The translations under genes were made by a program, and so were the position numbers. A DNA stretch of 64,000 nt from Promicromonospora iranensis (GTDB taxonomy: Bacteria; Actinomycetota; Actinomycetes; Actinomycetales; Cellulomonadaceae). This document shows, piece after piece, positions 34,800 to 44,718 of this stretch (the first letter of the stretch is position 1; every line of letters starts with the position of its first letter). The stretch is taken from assembly GCF_028994775.1 (NCBI RefSeq), contig NZ_JAJQMN010000010.1, positions 140,327-204,326 of the forward strand, given 5' to 3'. The notes under the pieces are model-generated. The model ran no database searches, was not told the origin of the DNA, and worked only from the letters and a program-made list of their open reading frames with translations.

Positions 34800-37700
34800 G
34801 TGAGTCGAGCCACCCTCCTTGCCCGCCGGTCGACGGCGCACCGCGGGCTGCTCGCGCTCGTCTGGCTGCTGGTCGCGGTGCTCACGGGGGCGCTGGGCGT
34901 CACGGTCGGCTGGACGCAGGCCGCCGCCACCGCTGGTGCCCGTGAGGGGCTCGCGGCCGCCGAGCCGTCCGGCCGGGCTCTGCAGCTCGCCACCCGGATG
35001 GCGGACGGTGCCGAGGCCGACGTGCAGGACGCCCAGGTCCAGCAGGTCCTGGCCGGCCTGCTCGACGGCGTACCGCATCACGTCGCCTACGACGTGCGGA
35101 CCGAGGCGCTGTACACGCGGGGCGGCGCGGGGGAGGACCTGGGCCGCTGGTCGGTAGCCCTCCTGCCGGCCGCGTCGCGAGAGGAGGCCCTGGCGGGCAC
35201 GGGCACGTCGGGCGTCACCCTGGTGGACGGGGCGTGGCCCGCCGCCGCCGACGAGGCAGCGGTGCAGGCCGACGCCGCGGAGGCGGCCGGCCTGGCGATC
35301 GGTGACACGATCCGGCTCGGCGTCGACCCCGAGAGTCCGCGGGCCACCGGCACACCGCTCACCATCGCGGCGACCTGGCGCGTCACGGGCCCCGACGACG
35401 CGGTCTGGCTGGACGATCCCGCGATGCTGACGGGGTCGGACGGCGCCTATCCCGGCCCGGTCGTGGTGACCCGGGAGGTGCTCGACGCACTGGAGACCGA
35501 TCCGTTCGCCCGCTGGACGGTGGTACCCGACGGGGCCGCGCTCACCCCGGCGCACCTGCCGGCCCTCGCGGCGCTCACCGCCGAGGTCGAGCGTGGCCTG
35601 GGCGAGGACTCCACCGTGGCGCCCCGCGGCCTGACCGTCGCCGGCACGCTCGACACGACGGCCGCCGACCTCGCGGCCGGGCTCGACGCCGCGGACGCCG
35701 TCGCCCTGGTGCCGCTCTGCCTGCTGGCGCTCGTGGGTCTGGTCGCGCTGGTCCAGGTGGCGCGGCTGCTGGCCGCCACCCGGGAGGGAGAGGTCGCGCT
35801 GCTCGTCTCGCGCGGAGCGGCGCCCGGGACGGTGACCGCGGCGGCCGTCGTGGAGGGGGCACTGCTGGCGCTCACCGCCGCGGCGGCGGGTGGAGCGACG
35901 GCGTGGGCCGCGCTGCGGATCGTCGCCCGGTCCGACTCCGGCGCCGGCGTCTCCGCCGTGACACCGGTGGTCGTCTCGCTGGCGGTCGCCGTCGTGGCGA
36001 CGGCGACGCTCGTGCTGGTCGCCGCGCTGCAGGCGCACGCGGCTGTGCGCCGGCAGGTGACCGACCGTTCGGGGCGCGTGCACCAGGTCGCGGCGCTGGG
36101 CACGGTGGTGCTGACGTTGGCCGCCGCCGTGGTGAGCGTGATGCAGCTGCTGCGCTACGGCTCACCTCTCCTGACCACGCCTGACGGCGCGCGCACCGAC
36201 CCCGCGGCGGCCGCCGCGCCTGCCCTCGTGCTGGCCGCGCTCGCCGTGGCGGCGATGGCGGTGCTCGGGCCGGCCACGCGCCTGTGGGCGGCCCTCGCCG
36301 GCCGGTCGCGCGGCGCCGTCGGGCCGCTGGCGGCACGACAGGTGGCCCGGCGGCTCGTCGTGTACGTGGTGCCGGTGGTCCTGCTCGTGCTCGCGGGCGG
36401 TGCCGCGACCCTGGCCGGCGGTTACACCGGCACGGCGGAGCGGCTGCGGGCCGACGTCGACGTGCTCGCCAACGGTGCCGACGTGCGGGTCAAGGCGCCC
36501 GAGAACGGGCGACTCGACCCGGCGCCGTACCTGCCGGACGGTTCGGGGGCTGCCTCATCGGTCCCGGACGCCGTCGCCGCGGCACCCGCGCTGTCCACCA
36601 CGGCCTACTCCGACGGGCGCCCGGTCACCATGCTCGCGCTCCCGGCGGCCGAGATCTCCGCCGTCATGCGTGCGCCCGCCGAGGTGCTCGACGTCGACCG
36701 GGTGGCCGAGGACCTGGCCGCCGACGCGTTCGCCGCCGCGCCCGCGCTCCCTGCCGACGCCCGCGACCTCGGGCTCACGCTGAGCGGCTGGATCCGCCCG
36801 GCCGCGGGCACGACCACGCCCGAGGGCGCGCCCCCGCACCAGCTGGACGTGTCGGTCCTGCTCGCCGCGCCGGACGGGACGATGACCACGGTCGAGCTCG
36901 GGCAGCTCGCGGAGGGCGACGGGACCGGCAGCACCCTCGGCCCTGACCTGGGGACCCACGAGCTGTCCGCCGAGGTGCCGCCGCCTCCGGCAGGTCAGGC
37001 CTGGCACGTCGCCGCGCTGGACGTGGACATCCAGCCGGGCTGGTCGACGGCCGACACGGTGCTGTCCGTGGCCGGGCTCACAGCGGGCGGGGAACCCGTG
37101 GAGCCGCCTGAATGGACACGGTCCGAGACGTTCGACGGCCCTACCGGGCTGGAGCTGAGCCCCGACTCGCCGGCCGGCCGGCTCGACCTCACCATGCCGC
37201 TCGGCGACGGCGCGACAGGGGCCAGCAGGCTGCGCCTCCTCACCACGCCCGAACCGGAACCGATCCCGCTCCTCGTCTCCTCGTCGTTGAAGGAGGCACT
37301 GAGCATCGACCCGGGCGACACCTTCGAGCTCACGCTCGGCGGGTCACGCCTGCCGGTCGTCGCGGTCGCGGCGTCGGGGACGGTGCCCGGCGCGCTCGAG
37401 CCGTACGCCGCCCTGCTGGACCGGGGCGCGCTCGCCGAAGCGCTCGTCCGGAACGTGAACGACCCGGTCGTCACCAGCGAGGTGTGGCTGGCCGCGGGCC
37501 CGCCCGGCGCCACCGCACCCGCCGGCGCCGTGGCCCGCCTGGCCCAGGACGCGACCGTGGAGGCAGAAGCCACCGGCGACACCGTCCGCGAGCAGCCGAC
37601 CGTCACGACACCGGGTTACGGCACCACCGACACGGCGGTACCCGTACGCGTCTCGTTCTGGCTCGCGGCCGCGGGCGCGACGGTGCTCGCCCTGGCCGGC

Positions 37701-38069
37701 GTGCTCGCGATCGCTGTGGCGACCCTGCGCGAGCGGCGCGGCGAGGTGATCGTGCTGCGCGCCGTCGGGCTCGGCCCCGTCGCGCAGGCACGGGCGCGCG
37801 CCGCCGAGCTGATCGCCGTCGGCCTCGTGGCGCTCGCGGTCGGGGCCGTCGCGGGGTGGGTGGTGGCCCGGTTCACGGCCGGCGGTCTCGCGGCCGCGAC
37901 GCTGACCGGCATCGACGCGGCACCGCCCGCCCGCTTCGTCCTGGAGACCGCGGGGACCAGCCTGGTGCTGGCCGCGGCACTGGCAGGTCTTGTGGTGGCC
38001 GCGGTCTGGGTGGGTGGCCGCGTCGCCGCACAGGCCCGCGACACCACCTACCGTGAGGAGGTTCGCTGA
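34800..38069 (+). CDS. FtsX/MacB-type ABC transporter permease, large
   Basis: 1089 residues from GTG. A first membrane segment (about 17-40) is followed by a large extracytoplasmic domain, a cluster of membrane segments in the middle (about 297-540: VALVPLCLLALVGLVALVQV and others), a second outer domain, and a C-terminal FtsX-type set (LAAAGATVLALAGVLAIAVATLRER, EVIVLRAVGLGPVAQARARAAE). The duplicated FtsX arrangement is typical of actinobacterial permeases that export lipids or peptides or that act mechanically on the envelope. Substrate unknown. It is the first gene of a four-gene operon; its stop overlaps the next start by one base. Confidence 0.88.
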   Translation: MSRATLLARRSTAHRGLLALVWLLVAVLTGALGVTVGWTQAAATAGAREGLAAAEPSGRALQLATRMADGAEADVQDAQVQQVLAGLLDGVPHHVAYDVRTEALYTRGGAGEDLGRWSVALLPAASREEALAGTGTSGVTLVDGAWPAAADEAAVQADAAEAAGLAIGDTIRLGVDPESPRATGTPLTIAATWRVTGPDDAVWLDDPAMLTGSDGAYPGPVVVTREVLDALETDPFARWTVVPDGAALTPAHLPALAALTAEVERGLGEDSTVAPRGLTVAGTLDTTAADLAAGLDAADAVALVPLCLLALVGLVALVQVARLLAATREGEVALLVSRGAAPGTVTAAAVVEGALLALTAAAAGGATAWAALRIVARSDSGAGVSAVTPVVVSLAVAVVATATLVLVAALQAHAAVRRQVTDRSGRVHQVAALGTVVLTLAAAVVSVMQLLRYGSPLLTTPDGARTDPAAAAAPALVLAALAVAAMAVLGPATRLWAALAGRSRGAVGPLAARQVARRLVVYVVPVVLLVLAGGAATLAGGYTGTAERLRADVDVLANGADVRVKAPENGRLDPAPYLPDGSGAASSVPDAVAAAPALSTTAYSDGRPVTMLALPAAEISAVMRAPAEVLDVDRVAEDLAADAFAAAPALPADARDLGLTLSGWIRPAAGTTTPEGAPPHQLDVSVLLAAPDGTMTTVELGQLAEGDGTGSTLGPDLGTHELSAEVPPPPAGQAWHVAALDVDIQPGWSTADTVLSVAGLTAGGEPVEPPEWTRSETFDGPTGLELSPDSPAGRLDLTMPLGDGATGASRLRLLTTPEPEPIPLLVSSSLKEALSIDPGDTFELTLGGSRLPVVAVAASGTVPGALEPYAALLDRGALAEALVRNVNDPVVTSEVWLAAGPPGATAPAGAVARLAQDATVEAEATGDTVREQPTVTTPGYGTTDTAVPVRVSFWLAAAGATVLALAGVLAIAVATLRERRGEVIVLRAVGLGPVAQARARAAELIAVGLVALAVGAVAGWVVARFTAGGLAAATLTGIDAAPPARFVLETAGTSLVLAAALAGLVVAAVWVGGRVAAQARDTTYREEVR

Positions 38070-40915
38070 TGGGCGCACTGTCCGGGCTGGGCCTGCTCGC
38101 GCGGCGCCAGCTGCGCACGTCCTGGGGTGCCACGGCGACGCTCGGCGTGGTCGCGTTCCTCGCGGCCGGCGTGCTGTCGACGGCGCCGCGTGCCGTCGCG
38201 ACCATGCACGCGGACCAGGTGGCCTACGAGACGGCCAAGGCCTCGGGTCTGGCTCGAGACGTGATCTCGGTGGCCGGGGCAGTCCCCGGGCAACTGCCCG
38301 CGGACGGGTTCTACGACCCGGACAGCATGGGGTCCGGTGTGCCTGCCGAGCCGGACTGGGCACCGTTTCTCGCCAACCTGGACACCGTGCGTGCTGAGAC
38401 GCCGGAGCCGCTCCGCTCGGTGATGGAAGCGCCGAACTTCCACGTGACCTCTGCCGATCTGGCGTACACCGACCCGACGGCCGGTTCCCAGCTGGCCGAG
38501 GCCAAGGTCTACCTCCGCACGGCCACCGACCTGAGCGAGCATGCGGAGCTCGTCGAGGGGCGCTGGCCCGCCGCGACCGCGCAGCCCGTGTTCGGCGGCG
38601 ACGACGACCAGTTCCTTCCACAGCCCACGGAGCCGGCCCCGCCGTTCGAGGTGGCCGTCTCGCGCGCTGTCGCCGAGTCCTACGGCTGGGAGGTCGGGGG
38701 CCGGTACGGCAACCTGCCTGGCTCGGGCGTGATCGCGCTGTCCGACCGTTATCCCTCCTTGGTCGTGACCGGCATCTTCGAGACCGGGGACCCGGACGCC
38801 GACTACTGGCTGCACCATGCCCTCGGAGCCAGGGCCTCCGTGATCGCAGACCCCAACCGGGGCCTGCTGGGCACTGCCGCCGCGTACGTGGACCCCGCCA
38901 TGATCACGCCGCTGACGTTCGGGATGGCCGAGACCCGCGTCTGGTACCCGGTGGACACCGACGGCGTGACGGCCGCCGAGGTGCCGCTGCTCCTGGCTCA
39001 GGCCAACGGCCAGGCTGCCAAGACCCTCCTCGTCGAAGCGGAACCCGGCGACCCCGCACCACTCCAGCTGCGGCCCAGTACCCGCCTCACCGAGATCCTG
39101 CAGAGCCTGCTCGCTCAGCGCACCGGCGTCGACGCGATCGTCGCCGTCCTCGCCGTCGGACCGCTCGGTGCGACCGTCGCCGTCCTCGCCCTCGGCGCGC
39201 GGCTCGTCGTCGACCGGCGCCGGACGGCGCTCGCCCTCCTGCGCGCCCGCGGGGCCTCCGGGACACAGCTCCGCCTGCTCATGGGCGGTGAAGGGCTGGT
39301 CGTAGGGTTCGGCTCGGCGATCGCCGGGTTCGCGGCCGGGCTCGCCCTCTCCGCGGGCCTCGGGCTGGACGCGCCGGTCACCGTGAGCCAGGTGGCGCTC
39401 GCCGTCGCCGCGGGCCTCGCACCGGCGGCTGCCCTCGCCCTCGCCACGTCTCCCGCCGGGCTCCGGGCGACCAGGGCAGATCTCGCGCCCCGCTCGCGCA
39501 GCCGTCTGCGCTGGGTGCTCGAGGTGCTGGTCGTCGCAGGCGCGGCACTCGCCGCCTGGCTCCTGCTCTCCCGCGGGGTCGTGGCAGGCTCGGGCGCCGG
39601 GACCGGTGTCGATCCGCTCGTGGCCGCGGCGCCCCTGCTGGTCTCCCTCGCGCTGACCCTGCTCGCGGTGCGCGCCTACCCCTGGATCGCGCTCGCCGTC
39701 GAGCGGGCACTCGCGCCACGGCGCGACCTCGTCCCGTTCCTCGGTGCCGCCCGCGCTACGCGCGACCCGGCCGGCGGACCCATCCCGGCGGTCGCGCTCG
39801 TCCTGGCCGTGGCCGTCGCGGCGACCTCCGCGGTGCTGTACTCGACCGTCTCCGGCGGCGTGGTGCGTGAGGCCTGGCGCGCGACCGGCGCCGATCTCCG
39901 GATCTCCGGCCCGATAGTCGACGTCCCGGCGGCCGACCAGATCGCCGCGCTCGACGGTGTCGAGGCGGTGGTTCCCGTCGGCGACCTGGGCGACGGGGTG
40001 CTGCAGAGCGACAGCGGCTCCCCGCGCGCCGAGGTCTACACGGTGGACGCGGCGGCGCTCGCCACAGCCCAGGCAGACGTAGCCGGAGCGCCCGAGACGC
40101 TCGGCGAGCTGGCCCGGGCGACCGGCTCCGGCGGGGCGGACGACACCGTGCCCGTGATCCTCACCCGGTCGGCCGCCGGCCCCGGTGTCGGCCCGGGCAG
40201 CACCGGGATCACCCTCGCGACCCAGGAGGGCAGCGTCCCCGTGACCGTGGTCGACGTGGTCGACGAGCTGCCCGGCCTGCCCGCCGGCCGCTCGCTCGTC
40301 CTCGCCGACACGGAGCGGCTCACCGCGGGCACGGGCGACACCGTCTATGCGCGGCTCGCGCTCGTCGACCTGACCGACGACGCCGACCGCTCCGCCGTCA
40401 CCGCCGAGATCACGGCCCTGCTGCCGTCGTCCGTGGTGGAGGACCCGGACCAGGAGGCCGAGGAGATGCTGTCGGCGCCCGTCTCGGGTGGCCTGGTCGT
40501 CGCCTTCGTGCTGGCCGTGCTGCTCGCCGGACTGCTCTGCGCGGCAGCGGTGGTGATGACGCTGATGCTCGCCGCGCCCGCCCGCGCCCGGCTGCTCGCG
40601 TTCCTGCAGACGCTCGGCCTGTCGCCGCGCCAGGGGCGCGGGCTCGTCGGCTGGGAGATCGGGCCGTGGGCGGTGGTCGCGCTCGCGGTGGGTGCCGTGC
40701 TCGGCGTGGCGGTGCCGTCGCTGGTGCTGGCCGCGGTGGACGTCACGGCCCTGACCGGGGGCACCGTGCAGCCCGCACCGCAGTACGACCCGCTGCTGCT
40801 CGGTGCGGCCGCCGCGGGATTCGTCGTGGTGGTGCTCGCCTCCGTCGGCGTCGCGGCGGCGCTGAGCCGGCGCGGCGAGGTCGCCGCGCAGCTCCGCATG
40901 GGCGGCGACGACTGA
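38069..40915 (+). CDS. FtsX/MacB-type ABC transporter permease
   Basis: 948 residues from ATG at 38069, overlapping the preceding stop by one base. Same design as its neighbour: an N-terminal membrane segment (ATLGVVAFLAAGVLSTAP), an outer domain, a central membrane cluster with LALLRARGASGTQLRLLMGGEG (the FtsX cytoplasmic loop), a second outer domain and a C-terminal cluster (VAFVLAVLLAGLLCAAAVVM, LLAFLQTLGLSPRQGRGLVGWE). The two permeases probably form a heterodimer. ATPase genes follow after 51 bases. Substrate unknown. Confidence 0.88.
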   Translation: MGALSGLGLLARRQLRTSWGATATLGVVAFLAAGVLSTAPRAVATMHADQVAYETAKASGLARDVISVAGAVPGQLPADGFYDPDSMGSGVPAEPDWAPFLANLDTVRAETPEPLRSVMEAPNFHVTSADLAYTDPTAGSQLAEAKVYLRTATDLSEHAELVEGRWPAATAQPVFGGDDDQFLPQPTEPAPPFEVAVSRAVAESYGWEVGGRYGNLPGSGVIALSDRYPSLVVTGIFETGDPDADYWLHHALGARASVIADPNRGLLGTAAAYVDPAMITPLTFGMAETRVWYPVDTDGVTAAEVPLLLAQANGQAAKTLLVEAEPGDPAPLQLRPSTRLTEILQSLLAQRTGVDAIVAVLAVGPLGATVAVLALGARLVVDRRRTALALLRARGASGTQLRLLMGGEGLVVGFGSAIAGFAAGLALSAGLGLDAPVTVSQVALAVAAGLAPAAALALATSPAGLRATRADLAPRSRSRLRWVLEVLVVAGAALAAWLLLSRGVVAGSGAGTGVDPLVAAAPLLVSLALTLLAVRAYPWIALAVERALAPRRDLVPFLGAARATRDPAGGPIPAVALVLAVAVAATSAVLYSTVSGGVVREAWRATGADLRISGPIVDVPAADQIAALDGVEAVVPVGDLGDGVLQSDSGSPRAEVYTVDAAALATAQADVAGAPETLGELARATGSGGADDTVPVILTRSAAGPGVGPGSTGITLATQEGSVPVTVVDVVDELPGLPAGRSLVLADTERLTAGTGDTVYARLALVDLTDDADRSAVTAEITALLPSSVVEDPDQEAEEMLSAPVSGGLVVAFVLAVLLAGLLCAAAVVMTLMLAAPARARLLAFLQTLGLSPRQGRGLVGWEIGPWAVVALAVGAVLGVAVPSLVLAAVDVTALTGGTVQPAPQYDPLLLGAAAAGFVVVVLASVGVAAALSRRGEVAAQLRMGGDD

Positions 40916-40966
40916 GGATGACCCGAACATGACGACCGTTGACCCAGGCGTTCGAGAGGAGACCCG

Positions 40967-41932
40967 ATGAGCACGACCATCGAGCTGACGGGCGGCGGCG
41001 CGCCGGCATCGGCCGAGCCGGCGGGCGGCGGCGAGATCCGGTGCGGCGACCTGGTCCGGATCTTCGCCACCGACGGCGTCGAGGTGCAGGCCCTGCAGGG
41101 CCTCACGCTGAGCGTCGACCCGGGCGAGATCGTCGCCGTCGTCGGCGCGTCCGGTTCCGGGAAGTCCACGCTGCTGACGATCCTCTCCGGCCTGGACACG
41201 CCGACGGGCGGGTCCGCCGTGGTGGCGGGCACCGACCTGCTGACCATGGGGCACGCCGAGCGGGTGCGCTACCAGCGGTCGACCGTCGGCTTCGTGTGGC
41301 AGCAGACCTCACGCAACCTCCTGCCGTACCTCACGGCGAGCGAGAACGTGCGGCTCCCGCTGGAGCTGGCGGGCACGCTGCCGCGCCGAGAGCGGTCGCG
41401 CCGGGTGCAGGCGTTGCTCGAGCTGCTCGAGGTGGGCCACGTGGCCGGCCGGCGGCCGGGCGAGATGTCCGGCGGGGAGCAGCAGCGGACGGCGATCGCC
41501 GTCGCCGTGGCGAACAACCCGCGCGTGCTGCTGGCGGACGAGCCCACCGGCGAGCTGGACGAGGCCACCTCCGTCGAGGTGCTGGAGGCCCTGCGCGGTG
41601 TGAACCGCGAGACCGGCGTGACCACCCTGATCGTGACGCACGACCCGACGGTGTCCGAGCACGTGGCGCGCACCGTCCAGATCCGCGACGGCCGCACCTC
41701 GACGGAGACGCTGCGGCGCACGGAGACCGACGAGCACGGCCAGGCGCGGCACGTGTCCGAGGAGTTCGCGGTGCTCGACCGGGTGGGCCGCCTCCAGCTG
41801 CCTCAGGACTTCGTCCACGCGCTCGACCTGCGTGACCGCGTGCGGCTGGCGCTCGAGCCGGACCACGTGGGCGTCTGGCCGGCGGCGCCCGCCCCGGCGG
41901 TCGAGCCCCGCGAGACCGAGGAGGACCGATGA
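40967..41932 (+). CDS. ABC transporter ATPase with AbrB-like C-terminal tail
   Basis: 321 residues; GAGAGGAG upstream of the ATG. A complete nucleotide-binding domain: Walker [12 protein letters not shown]-loop [10 protein letters not shown], signature MSGGEQQR, Walker B VLLADEP, switch VTHDP. After the ATPase core a tail (about 262-302) reads [32 protein letters not shown], which closely follows the swapped-hairpin pattern of AbrB/SpoVT/MazE DNA-binding domains. It energises the FtsX-type permeases encoded upstream; whether the tail binds DNA, protein or the partner subunit is unknown. Its stop overlaps the second ATPase gene (ATGA). Confidence 0.9.
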   Translation: MSTTIELTGGGAPASAEPAGGGEIRCGDLVRIFATDGVEVQALQGLTLSVDPGEIVAVVGASGSGKSTLLTILSGLDTPTGGSAVVAGTDLLTMGHAERVRYQRSTVGFVWQQTSRNLLPYLTASENVRLPLELAGTLPRRERSRRVQALLELLEVGHVAGRRPGEMSGGEQQRTAIAVAVANNPRVLLADEPTGELDEATSVEVLEALRGVNRETGVTTLIVTHDPTVSEHVARTVQIRDGRTSTETLRRTETDEHGQARHVSEEFAVLDRVGRLQLPQDFVHALDLRDRVRLALEPDHVGVWPAAPAPAVEPRETEEDR

Positions 41933-42633
41933 CCACCACCGCTCCGACGCGCACCGTGCTGCGGGCCCGCAGCCTCTCCCGGGTCTTCGGGACCGGGGCA
42001 GGCGAGGTGCGCGCCCTGTCGGACGCGTCGCTCGAGGTCGCGGCGGGCGAGCTGCTCGTGGTGCGCGGCCCGTCCGGCTCGGGCAAGACGACGCTGCTGA
42101 ACCTGCTGGGCGGTCTGGACCGTCCGACGTCGGGCAGCGTGTGGCTGGGCGACTCCGAGCTGACGGCGCTGGGGGAGAAGGCGGTGCTCACCGCCCGGCG
42201 CGAGCGGATCGGCTACGTGTTCCAGTCGTTCGGACTGGTGCCCGTGCTGTCCGCGGCCGAGAACGTCGAGGTGCCGCTGCGGCTGCGCCGCACCCCGCCG
42301 GCCGAGCGGGCCGACCGGGTGGCCGCCGCGCTGGCCGCCGTGGGGCTGGCCGGGCACGCGAAGCAGCGGCCGTACGAGCTCTCGGGTGGTCAGCAGCAGC
42401 GGGTGGGCATCGCCCGCGCGCTCGTGGCCGAGCCCGAGGTCCTGCTCGCGGACGAGCCCACCGGGCAGCTCGACTCCGGGACGGCCGCCGTGGTGATGGA
42501 TCTGCTCGCCCGAGTGGTGCACGAGAGGGGCGTCGCCGCCGTCGTGTCGACGCACGACCCGGAACTCATGGCGCGGGCCGACCGCGTCGTGGAACTGCAC
42601 GACGGGCAGGTGGTGGACCGGGGCAACGGGTGA
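41929..42633 (+). CDS. ABC transporter ATPase (LolD/MacB type)
   Basis: 234 residues from ATG overlapping the upstream stop. Walker [13 protein letters not shown]-loop [12 protein letters not shown], signature LSGGQQQR, Walker B VLLADEP, switch STHDP; close to the usual 220-235 residues of LolD-type subunits, without the tail of its neighbour. Two different ATPases with two different permeases suggest an asymmetric exporter. The operon ends here: the next gene starts 248 bases later behind its own control region. Confidence 0.92.
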   Translation: MTTTAPTRTVLRARSLSRVFGTGAGEVRALSDASLEVAAGELLVVRGPSGSGKTTLLNLLGGLDRPTSGSVWLGDSELTALGEKAVLTARRERIGYVFQSFGLVPVLSAAENVEVPLRLRRTPPAERADRVAAALAAVGLAGHAKQRPYELSGGQQQRVGIARALVAEPEVLLADEPTGQLDSGTAAVVMDLLARVVHERGVAAVVSTHDPELMARADRVVELHDGQVVDRGNG

Positions 42634-42663
42634 ATTTCCTGATGGAGGCCCCCTTCGCACCTT

Positions 42664-42801
42664 TGTTACGGCTATGAGAACCGCCTGGTCAGAACTGTTA
42701 CCGAGTGTTACCCGCGCGTACCGAGATGGTCACAACTCGGTGGCGTTTCCTGTGAGGTGGTCATCGGCATCTGCATGGAGCGGCTACGTTAGGTCTGTTA
42801 T
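42664..42801. promoter_or_regulatory. Control region of the peptide importer: TGTTAC repeats and a dyad
   Basis: The 247-base gap holds TGTTAC at 42664-42669, 42696-42701 and 42706-42711 and TGTTAT at 42796-42801, two of them one helical turn apart. A dyad ACCGAG-N10-CTCGGT spans 42720-42741. TACGTT at 42785-42790 could be the -10, giving a leader of about 85 bases. No gene is seen here. Confidence 0.4.
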
Positions 42802-42880
42802 CACTGGGCGCAAAGAAGCGTCCGCATCGCTCCGGTCGGCAACCCGTCGAACCGGGGTGAACTGCTACCCAGGAGGACAC

Positions 42881-44563
42881 GTGACACCTCGAAAGCGACT
42901 TGTGGGGCTGAGCGCCTTCGCGCTCGCATCCGCGCTCGTGCTGACGGCTTGTGGTGGTGGCGGTGGCGAAGAGCCCCCCGCCGAGGGCGAGTCGACCGGC
43001 ATCGTGACGGTCGGCAACGGCGAGCCGCAGAACCCGCTGATTCCGGCAAGGACGAACGAGGTCTTCGGTGGCCTCGTCGTCACGAACATCTTCGCAGGCC
43101 TCAGCTACTACGACGCCGAGGGCGCGGTACACAACGAGGTCGCCGAGTCGATCGAGTCGGAAGACAACCAGACCTGGACTGTGACGCTGCAGGACGGCTG
43201 GGAGTTCTCGGACGGGACGCCGGTGACGGCCTCCAGCTTCGTCGACGCCTGGAACTGGGCTGCCTACGGCCCCAACGGCGCCAACCTCGCCTCCTTCTTC
43301 TCGTCCATCGAGGGCTTCGGTGAGGCCCAGGGCGAGTACGAGATCGACGACGAGGGCAACGTCAAGGTCCTCACGGAGCCCGAGACCGAGACGATGTCCG
43401 GCCTCGAGGTCGTGAGCGAGACCGAGTTCACCATCAAGCTCGCCCAGCCGGAGTCGGACTTCCCGATCCGCCTCGGCTACGCCGCGTACTACCCGCTGCC
43501 CGAGGTGTTCTTCGACGACCCGGAGGCCTTCGGCGAGAAGCCGGTCGGCAACGGTCCGTACGTGCTCGAGAGCTGGGAGCACGACTCGGCCATCAACCTG
43601 GTCCCGAACGACTCCTACGACGGTGACCGCAAGGCGCAGAACGGCGGCATCGAGCTGGTCGCCTACACCGACGAGGACGCGCAGTACAACGACCTGCTGT
43701 CCGGCAACCTGGACATCGTCCAGAACGTGCCGGCGTCGGCCTTCGCCACCTTCGAGGACGAGCTGGGTGACCGCGCCGTCAACCAGCCCTCGGCCACCCT
43801 CGGCGCCATGGCGGTGCCCGAGTGGGTCGAGGAGTTCTCTGGTGAGGCCGGCCTGATGCGCCGTCACGCCCTCTCGATGGCGATCAACCGTGAGCAGATC
43901 ACCGAGACGATCTACGCCGGTGCGCGTACCCCGGCGAGGGACTTCACCTCCCCCGTCATCGCCGGCTGGAGCGACTCCATCCCGGGCAGCGAGTACCTCG
44001 ACTACAACCCCGAGGAGGCCAAGAAGCTCTGGGACGAGGCCGAGCAGATGGAGCCCTGGGGCGACAAGGTCCTCGAGATCCACACCAACACCGACTCCGA
44101 CCACCAGGAGTGGGTCGAGGCGGTCTGCAACGGCTACAAGAACGACCTCGGCATCGAGTGCGAGATGGTCGGCTACCCGACGTTCGACGAGTTCCTCAAC
44201 GAGCGTGACAAGGGCAAGGGCGGCAAGATCGACGGTCTGTTCCGCTCCGGCTGGGCCGCTGACTACCCGTCCCTGCAGAACTACCTCGGCCCGATCTACA
44301 CCGAGGCGGCGCTCGCGGGCTCGAACGACTCCAAGTACGTGAGCGAGGACTTCGAGGCCAAGCTGACCGAGGCGGCCGGTGCCCCGAGCGTGGACGAGGC
44401 CAACGCGCTCTACAACGAGGCGCAGGAGATCCTGTTCCAGGACATGCCCGGCATCCCGCAGTGGTACTACAACACCACCGCCGGTTACTCGGAGCTGGTG
44501 GAGAACGTCGAGTTCGGCTGGGACGACGCTCCGCTGCTGTACCAGGTGACCAAGACGGAGTGA
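42881..44563 (+). CDS. Peptide/oligosaccharide ABC transporter substrate-binding lipoprotein
   Basis: 560 residues from GTG at 42881, 4 bases after AGGAGG. Lipoprotein signal with lipobox VLTAC and a glycine-rich linker. The mature protein is a family 5 (OppA/DppA) binding protein: NEVFGGLVVTNIFAGLSYYD, FSDGTPVTASSFVDAWNWA, PVGNGPYVLESWEHD, RHALSMAINREQITETIY, QNYLGPIYT. It captures oligopeptides or, in some actinobacteria, oligosaccharides such as cello-oligomers; the ligand cannot be chosen here. The downstream permease and ATPase genes complete the importer. Confidence 0.93.
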   Translation: MTPRKRLVGLSAFALASALVLTACGGGGGEEPPAEGESTGIVTVGNGEPQNPLIPARTNEVFGGLVVTNIFAGLSYYDAEGAVHNEVAESIESEDNQTWTVTLQDGWEFSDGTPVTASSFVDAWNWAAYGPNGANLASFFSSIEGFGEAQGEYEIDDEGNVKVLTEPETETMSGLEVVSETEFTIKLAQPESDFPIRLGYAAYYPLPEVFFDDPEAFGEKPVGNGPYVLESWEHDSAINLVPNDSYDGDRKAQNGGIELVAYTDEDAQYNDLLSGNLDIVQNVPASAFATFEDELGDRAVNQPSATLGAMAVPEWVEEFSGEAGLMRRHALSMAINREQITETIYAGARTPARDFTSPVIAGWSDSIPGSEYLDYNPEEAKKLWDEAEQMEPWGDKVLEIHTNTDSDHQEWVEAVCNGYKNDLGIECEMVGYPTFDEFLNERDKGKGGKIDGLFRSGWAADYPSLQNYLGPIYTEAALAGSNDSKYVSEDFEAKLTEAAGAPSVDEANALYNEAQEILFQDMPGIPQWYYNTTAGYSELVENVEFGWDDAPLLYQVTKTE

Positions 44564-44611
44564 TCGTGGTCACGTCCGGCCCCCCGGACGCGATCCGTCA
44601 CACCAGGTGAG

Positions 44612-44642
44612 AGGCGGGGCACGCAGCGTGCGCGCCCCGCCT
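44612..44642 (+). terminator. Hairpin between binding-protein and permease genes
   Basis: 9-bp GC-rich arms (44612-44620 and 44634-44642) with a nested GCACGC-A-GCGTGC hairpin between them. Such intergenic hairpins commonly stabilise or partly terminate the message so that more binding protein than permease is made. Confidence 0.55.
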
Positions 44643-44718
44643 TCCCCTGTGCCGTGGCCAGAACCCCTGGACGTGTCCGGGAGAATGGTCCGCGGCAATC
44701 GACCAAGGAGACCAATCG

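Noticed and set aside
38048-41254. A 1068-codon open frame on the minus strand
   Set aside because: Antisense to the FtsX-type permease; composition is Arg/Gly/His noise without any motif.
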